From contig JBCDCY010000001.1 in the NCBI GenBank assembly GCA_039180875.1, positions 992,001 through 1,056,000 on the forward strand: a DNA stretch of 64,000 nt. The letters run 5' to 3'. Every line of letters starts with the position of its first letter. Position 1 is the stretch's first letter. A program made the position numbers and the translations under genes. The notes beneath the pieces were generated by a model. That model was not told the DNA's origin. It saw only the letters and a program-made list of their open reading frames with translations, and searched no databases. Shown here one piece after another: positions 59,679 through 64,000 of the stretch. The DNA is from JBCDCY01 sp039180875. Its GTDB lineage: Bacteria; Pseudomonadota; Alphaproteobacteria; Rhodobacterales; Rhodobacteraceae.

Positions 59679-60716
59679 CTACCCGCGCACCGCCTCCAAC
59701 AGGCGATGGACGTTCTCGGGATCCGCATCCGGCGTGATGCCGTGGCCGAGGTTGAAGATGTGCGCCCGCCCGGCAAAGCCCTCGACCACGGCCCGGGCCC
59801 CGTCGCTGAGTGCCGAGCCGCCCTCGACCATCAGCATCGGATCGAGATTGCCCTGCAGGCACAATCCCTCCGGCAACGCGGCCGAGGCCCAGGCGGGATC
59901 GACCCCGGTGTCGAGGGCCACGGCATCGACCCCGGCCTCGGCGGCGAAAGCCACGGCGTTGCCGCCCGCACCCCGCGGAAAGCCGATGATCGGGATCTCG
60001 GGGTGGGCGGCTCGAATGCGCTCAACGATCCGCGCAGCGGGCTGCGTGCACCATTGCCGAAAAAGCGGGCCTGAAAGCGCGCCCGCCCAACTGTCGAAAA
60101 GCTTCACGACCTCGACGCCCGCCGCGATCTGGGCCAGCAGATAGTCGGCCGTCGCTTCGGTGATCCGATCCATGAGCGCGGCAAAGCTCTCCGGATCGCC
60201 GTACATCATGCGCCGGGCTGGGCCCTGATCCGGCGTGCCGCGCCCGGCGATCATGTAGGTGGCGACGGTCCAGGGCGCCCCGGCAAAACCGATCAGCGTG
60301 GTCTCGGCCGGCAGTTCGCGGCGGAGGATCCGCACCGTCTCGTTGACCGGCGCCAAGGTCTCGTGGATCTCGCCCACCGGCCGCAGGCGGGCGATATCGC
60401 CGGCGCCCGTGACGGGCGACAGACGCGGCCCTTCCCCGGTCACGAACCATAGGTCGAGGCCCAGGGCTTGGGGCAGGAGCAGGATGTCGGCGAATAGGAT
60501 AGACGCCTCGAACCCGTAGCGCCTGATCGGTTGCAATGTCACCTCCGCCGCCAGCTCCGGCGTGTAGCAGAGGTCGAGGAAGCTGCCCGCCTTCGCCCGG
60601 GTCGCGCGGTATTCCGGCAGGTAGCGCCCGGCCTGGCGCATCAGCCAGACCGGCGGCGGATCGACCCGTTGGCCGGCCAGCGCCCGCAGGATCGGCTTGT
60701 CCGCCGTCTCAGCCAA
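59679..60716 (-). CDS. hemE: Uroporphyrinogen decarboxylase
   Basis: 345 residues from TTG 60716, which overlaps the idi stop by 8 nt; the longer open frame runs antisense-like through idi. TIM-barrel UroD: 'PPVWLMRQAGRYLPEYRATRAKAGSFLDLCYTPELAAEVTLQPIRRYGFEASILFADILLLPQALGLDLWFVTGEGPRLSPV', 'GFAGAPWTVATYMIAGRGTPDQG', 'VKLFDSWAG' and 'IFNLGHGITPDADPENVHRLL'. It removes four acetate carboxyls on the way to protoporphyrin IX and haem/Bchl. It lies last in bchG-bch2-bchP-idi-hemE, an unusual place for hemE. Confidence 0.97.
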   Translation of the reverse strand: MAETADKPILRALAGQRVDPPPVWLMRQAGRYLPEYRATRAKAGSFLDLCYTPELAAEVTLQPIRRYGFEASILFADILLLPQALGLDLWFVTGEGPRLSPVTGAGDIARLRPVGEIHETLAPVNETVRILRRELPAETTLIGFAGAPWTVATYMIAGRGTPDQGPARRMMYGDPESFAALMDRITEATADYLLAQIAAGVEVVKLFDSWAGALSGPLFRQWCTQPAARIVERIRAAHPEIPIIGFPRGAGGNAVAFAAEAGVDAVALDTGVDPAWASAALPEGLCLQGNLDPMLMVEGGSALSDGARAVVEGFAGRAHIFNLGHGITPDADPENVHRLLEAVRG

Positions 60717-61254
60717 CGGCGCGGTCGAAGATCTGGTGCCCGTGCTCGGCCATGTAGATGCGAAGCCACGGCGTGAAGCGCTCGGGCGCCGCCGCAATCT
60801 CGGCGGCGAGATCGTCGAGCCGGGTCCAGCGCACCTCCGCCACCTCCTCGATCGCCGGGGCGAGGGCCAGGCGCCGCGGTGCCTCGGCCACGAAGATGTC
60901 GACCTGCTCATGCTCGATCAGGCCGTCGCCCACATCGGCGCGGTACTCCACGGCGCCCCGTGGATGGAGGGTGAGGCCGATGATGCCCAACTCCTCCTTC
61001 AATCGCCGCGCCGCGCAATCGGGCGCCGCCTCACCCCAATGGGGATGGGTGCAGCAGGCATTCGCCCACAGGCCCGGCGTGTGGTACTTGCCGTGGGCCC
61101 GGCGCTGCAGCAGCGTCTCGTCGCCGCGCAGGATGAAGACCGAGATGGCCGGATGGCGGAGGCCGCGGCGATGCGCCTCGAGCTTCTCCACCGGCACAAG
61201 CTCTCCGTCCACCCAGGCCGGGATCAGGTGACGATCCGAAGCGTTTGGCGTCAT
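60709..61254 (-). CDS. idi: Isopentenyl-diphosphate delta-isomerase (type I)
   Basis: 181 residues from ATG 61254, overlapping the bchP stop (ATGA). Nudix-like fold with 'HRRGLRHPAISVFILRGDETLLQRRAHGKYHTPGLWANACCTHPHWGEAAPDCAARRLKEELGI' (catalytic Cys in 'NACCTHP' and Nudix Glu residues). It interconverts IPP and DMAPP for GGPP and phytyl synthesis. Neighbours BchP and Dxs support isoprenoid supply to pigment synthesis. Confidence 0.96.
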   Translation of the reverse strand: MTPNASDRHLIPAWVDGELVPVEKLEAHRRGLRHPAISVFILRGDETLLQRRAHGKYHTPGLWANACCTHPHWGEAAPDCAARRLKEELGIIGLTLHPRGAVEYRADVGDGLIEHEQVDIFVAEAPRRLALAPAIEEVAEVRWTRLDDLAAEIAAAPERFTPWLRIYMAEHGHQIFDRAVG

Positions 61255-62450
61255 GCAGCCGGCACCAGCCGCGTCAGATGGGCGATGTTCTTCGCAAAGA
61301 TGCGCAGATGCGCCATCGGCTTCGCGAAGACCAGTTTTTTGTTCATGTAGGCCTCGAAGGTCAGGCGCTGGACGTCGATGTCGCGGCAGAGGGTCACGAA
61401 GCGCTCCCGCCGGTCGTCGGATCGGTACCATGTGTTTTGCATCGTGCCCAGCACCTTGAAGACCCGGCCATGGGCCTTCATGAACTGCTTGCGGGCACCG
61501 GCCAGCACCCGGGCATCGCCGGTGGCGAGGCAGCGATCGGCGGCGGCGGCCGCGAACTCTCCCCCGATCATGGCGTAGTAAATGCCCTCACCCGAGGCCG
61601 GCGCGACGATGCCGGCGGCGTCGCCGGCGAGCAGCACGTCGCGGCCGTTGTCCCAGCGGGGCAGGGGCTCAAGCGGGATCGGCGCCCCCTCGGTCCGCAC
61701 CGTCTCACACTCCGCGAGGCCGGAGGCGGAGCGCAGCCGCGCCGTCGCCTCCTTCAGGTCGAAGCCTCTGGCGCCCGTCCCCATGCCGATGGAGGCTTTG
61801 GACCCGTGCGGGAACACCCAGCCGTAGAAGTCGGGGGAGATGCTGCCGTCGTAGATCACGTCGCAGCGCCCGGCCTCATAATCGGCGCGGCGGGCATCCT
61901 CCCCCTCCGGCACCTTGATGATCTCGTGGTAGGCGATGACGTAGGCGACATCGTCGCCCCCCGGCACCTCGGTCCGCCCGACGCCGGACCGGGCGCCGTC
62001 CGCCCCGATCACCAGGCGGGTGGGCAGATGCACCTCCTCCTGCGCGCCGTCCTTCTTGCGGTAGACGACGGTGGGCTTGCCGTCGGCGTCGCGCTCGATC
62101 CGCAGGTAAGTGCCGGTGTGGCGCTCGGCCCCCTCCCGCGCCGCGCGGACCCGCACGAACTCGTCGAAGTCCTCGCGGTCGACCATGCCGACATAGCCGT
62201 TCTCGATCCGGATATCGACCTTCTGGGCGGTGGGGGAGACCATGCGCGCCGTGGTGATCTTGGCCACCAAAAGATCGTCGGGGACGTCGAAATCCTTGAT
62301 CAGCCGGGGCGGGATGGCGCCGCCGCAGGGCTTGATCCGACCGGCCCGGTCGAGAAGTGCGACCCGGCGCCCGGCGCGGGCCAGATGCTCCGCCGCCGTT
62401 GCCCCGCAAGGCCCGCCGCCGACCACCACGACATCATAGGGCTGGGACAT
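61251..62450 (-). CDS. bchP: Geranylgeranyl diphosphate/bacteriochlorophyll reductase BchP
   Basis: 399 residues from ATG 62450 (GGGAG 8-9 nt upstream); ATG 62456 overlaps the previous stop and is possible too. FAD-binding 'VVVVGGGPCGATAAEHLARAGRRVALLDRAG', 'PCGGAIPPRLIKDF', 'IGADGARSGV', 'GWVFPHGSKASIGMGTG' and 'LLAGDAAGIVAPASGEGIYYAM'. It reduces geranylgeranyl to phytyl on bacteriochlorophyll or GGPP. Next to bchG and bch2 as in Rhodobacter. Confidence 0.96.
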   Translation of the reverse strand: MSQPYDVVVVGGGPCGATAAEHLARAGRRVALLDRAGRIKPCGGAIPPRLIKDFDVPDDLLVAKITTARMVSPTAQKVDIRIENGYVGMVDREDFDEFVRVRAAREGAERHTGTYLRIERDADGKPTVVYRKKDGAQEEVHLPTRLVIGADGARSGVGRTEVPGGDDVAYVIAYHEIIKVPEGEDARRADYEAGRCDVIYDGSISPDFYGWVFPHGSKASIGMGTGARGFDLKEATARLRSASGLAECETVRTEGAPIPLEPLPRWDNGRDVLLAGDAAGIVAPASGEGIYYAMIGGEFAAAAADRCLATGDARVLAGARKQFMKAHGRVFKVLGTMQNTWYRSDDRRERFVTLCRDIDVQRLTFEAYMNKKLVFAKPMAHLRIFAKNIAHLTRLVPAA

Positions 62451-62452
62451 GG

Positions 62453-63763
62453 TCATTCTCCCGGAACTGCGGCGATGGTGCGCGGCACCTCGGTCGGCGC
62501 CGTGATGCGAAGTGCGACGATGGCGGAGAGGAAGAAGATCACTCCCTCAGCCGCGAAGACGGTGCCGTAGGCGAGCGCGTCGCTTGCCATCAGCGCCCGC
62601 GTGATGTCGGCCGCCGCGGTGCCGAGGAAGGCGCCGAGGCCGAAGGCGATGGCCTGCGCCGCCCCGAACAGGCCCATGCGCAGGCCGGTGTCGGAGCCGC
62701 GCGCGTCCTGGCGGGCAAAGCCCATCATCGCGCCGATCGCCGCGACGGCGAAGACACCGTTGGCGAGGCCGAGGACGAAGACGTTCGGCGCGATCGGCCA
62801 GGCTGGCGCCATCTGGGCGCCGAAGGCGAGGGCCAGCAAGGCGAGGCCGGAGACCACGCAGCCGCCGACGATCCAGACCCGGATCGGCACCAGAACCCAG
62901 CGGGCGAGCGCCGTGCCGCTCACCAGCACCACCAGCATGCCCGCCAAGGCCCCGGCATGGAGCATGCCGCCGAGTGCCGTGCTTTCCCCCACCGTCAGGG
63001 CGAAGACATGGCCGGCGAAGGGTTCGAGGATCAGGTCTTGCAGGTTGTAGGCGAGCATCGAGGCGAAGATGAAGAGGGTGAAGAGCCGGACCTCCCGATC
63101 CGCCCAAAGGCGGCGGAGGACGGTGCCGAACGGCGCGCTCTCCCCCCGCTCCGCCGCGGGTCCGGCCGGCGCGCCCTCCTGGCGCCAGACGCCGATGAGT
63201 GCCAACACCACGGCGATGGCCGAGACGCCCATGGTCACGGCGATCAGGCGGGCGGGCGTATAGGGGTCGAGGACCTGGCCTGCCGCGATGCCGGTGAGTG
63301 CCAGGCCGAAGATCATCATGATCCAGACCGCACTGCCGGCGGGCGCCCGACGCTCCTCCGCCACCCGCGCCGCCAGCAGCGCCAGCACGTTGGTGCCGGC
63401 CGAGCCGATGCCGAAGCCGATCAGCAGGAAGGAGAAGACCGCCGCCGCGATGCCGAGGGCCACGTGGCTCCCCATCAGCCAGACCGAGAGGGCCGCGCCG
63501 ATCGCGCCCATCGCCAGCACCAGGACGCCGCCGACGATCCAGGGCGTGCGTCGGCCGCCCCGGTCGGCGCCGTGGCCGAAGCGTGGGCGGAGGAACTGGG
63601 TGCCGTAATAGAGCGAGACCAGCAGCCCTGGTAGGATCGCCGGCAGGGCGAGCTCCACCACCATCACCCGGTTCATGGTGGCCGTCGTCAGCACCACGAT
63701 CGCGCCGAGCGCCATCTGCACGAGCCCAAGGCGCAGGATCCCGGGCCAGGAAAGCGGGGTCAT
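62453..63763 (-). CDS. Bch2/PucC-like BCD-family MFS protein (light-harvesting assembly)
   Basis: 436 residues with 12 membrane helices. The start 'LRLGLVQMALGAIVVLTTATMNRVMVVELALPAILPGLLVSLYYGTQFLRPRFGHGADRGGRRTPWIVGG' is the PucC/LhaA/Bch2 (BCD family) signature. In Rhodobacter the gene between bchG and bchP (orf428/bch2) belongs to this family, thought to help assemble or ferry Bchl and antenna polypeptides. Start ATG 63763 overlaps the bchG stop (ATGA) and the end overlaps bchP. Confidence 0.92.
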   Translation of the reverse strand: MTPLSWPGILRLGLVQMALGAIVVLTTATMNRVMVVELALPAILPGLLVSLYYGTQFLRPRFGHGADRGGRRTPWIVGGVLVLAMGAIGAALSVWLMGSHVALGIAAAVFSFLLIGFGIGSAGTNVLALLAARVAEERRAPAGSAVWIMMIFGLALTGIAAGQVLDPYTPARLIAVTMGVSAIAVVLALIGVWRQEGAPAGPAAERGESAPFGTVLRRLWADREVRLFTLFIFASMLAYNLQDLILEPFAGHVFALTVGESTALGGMLHAGALAGMLVVLVSGTALARWVLVPIRVWIVGGCVVSGLALLALAFGAQMAPAWPIAPNVFVLGLANGVFAVAAIGAMMGFARQDARGSDTGLRMGLFGAAQAIAFGLGAFLGTAAADITRALMASDALAYGTVFAAEGVIFFLSAIVALRITAPTEVPRTIAAVPGE

Positions 63764-64000
63764 GGCAGAGCCTCCCGAAGTGAGCTGAGGGCGATGGCCG
63801 TGGTCATCATGCCGAGGACGTAGAGCAGCACGCCGGTCGCGTTGTACCAGGGTGCGCGGCCCCGCGGATCAGCCAGCAGCCGCCGCATGGCGAGGCCCTG
63901 CAACGCCAGCAGCACCATCACCGCCGCGGCGTAGAGCGGCAATTGCCAGAGGAGAAGCAGCAGGATCACCCCCATCTGGGGCACGGCGATCACCAGGCAG
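63760..64000 (-). CDS. bchG: Bacteriochlorophyll synthase BchG, 3' part (cut by window end)
   Basis: The last 79 residues plus stop; the gene continues past the window. Two to three membrane helices ('GVILLLLLWQLPLYAAAVMVLLALQGL', 'APWYNATGVLLYVLGMMTTAIAL') with the UbiA prenyltransferase end pattern 'PWYNATGVLLYVLGM' of BchG/ChlG. BchG esterifies bacteriochlorophyllide with geranylgeranyl or phytyl diphosphate. Identified from this segment and its position before bch2-bchP. Confidence 0.9.
   Translation of the reverse strand, partial: CLVIAVPQMGVILLLLLWQLPLYAAAVMVLLALQGLAMRRLLADPRGRAPWYNATGVLLYVLGMMTTAIALSSLREALP

Overview
The window is a high-GC segment of a purple phototrophic alphaproteobacterium. 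The photosynthesis genes run bchCXYZ-pufQBALM followed by a pufX-like gene. PufQ plus a PufX-type small membrane protein, a 641-residue Dxs directly downstream, and an sdh / mesaconyl-CoA hydratase / mdh-sucCD-odhAB-lpd block next door all point to the Rhodobacter lineage of Rhodobacterales. No species is claimed.

Layout: (1) 94-6590, plus strand: phasin, clpS, an RsmC-like methyltransferase, an MFS transporter, an SDR protein without the usual catalytic lysine, a GST and an acyltransferase-3 membrane protein. (2) 6559-15042: minus-strand central metabolism, with sdhC-sdhD-sdhA, a suppressor-of-fused-like lipoprotein, a zinc-ribbon methyltransferase and sdhB, then mesaconyl-CoA hydratase, DUF1737, NnrU and a malyl-CoA thioesterase/lyase homologue. 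A plus-strand fasciclin lipoprotein lies between the two groups. (3) 15363-28636: a small secreted protein, a TSUP transporter, then mdh-sucC-(2 small genes)-sucD-DUF805-sucA-sucB-2xMAPEG-(AT-rich membrane gene)-lpdA. This is most of the oxidative TCA branch. (4) 28868-44247: a surface polysaccharide locus with a dTDP-L-rhamnose set (rfbCBDA), four glycosyltransferase polypeptides (one with three catalytic domains), a MarR regulator, an epimerase and a KpsM/KpsT/KpsE-type ABC export machinery. (5) 44373-64000: photosynthesis gene cluster, crtC-crtD (minus), crtE-crtF, bchC-X-orf69-Y-Z-pufQBALMX, dxs (plus), then bchG-bch2-bchP-idi-hemE (minus, bchG cut by the window edge).

How it works together: the crt/bch/puf genes make carotenoids of the spheroidene/spirilloxanthin type, bacteriochlorophyll a, LH1 and the reaction centre. 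Dxs and Idi feed C5 isoprenoid units, HemE feeds tetrapyrrole, and BchP/BchG make and attach the phytyl tail. Paired TGTc-N10-gACA operators in front of crtD/crtE and bchC indicate CrtJ/PpsR-type redox and light repression. The TCA block together with the ethylmalonyl-CoA pathway enzymes would support photoheterotrophy on acetate and C4 acids.

Most genes are ordinary for the lineage. The observations most worth a second look are: a translationally coupled 69-codon ORF between bchX and bchY; a 391-nt overlap of crtD and crtC, because crtC has no canonical start inside its conserved N-terminus; a family of intergenic elements with a covarying hairpin and a fixed flanking box; a predicted suppressor-of-fused-domain lipoprotein coupled to sdhA; a KpsE-like protein with a roughly 270-residue low-complexity N-terminus; and hemE embedded in the photosynthesis cluster. 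No CRISPR array, transposase, rRNA or tRNA gene was recognised.
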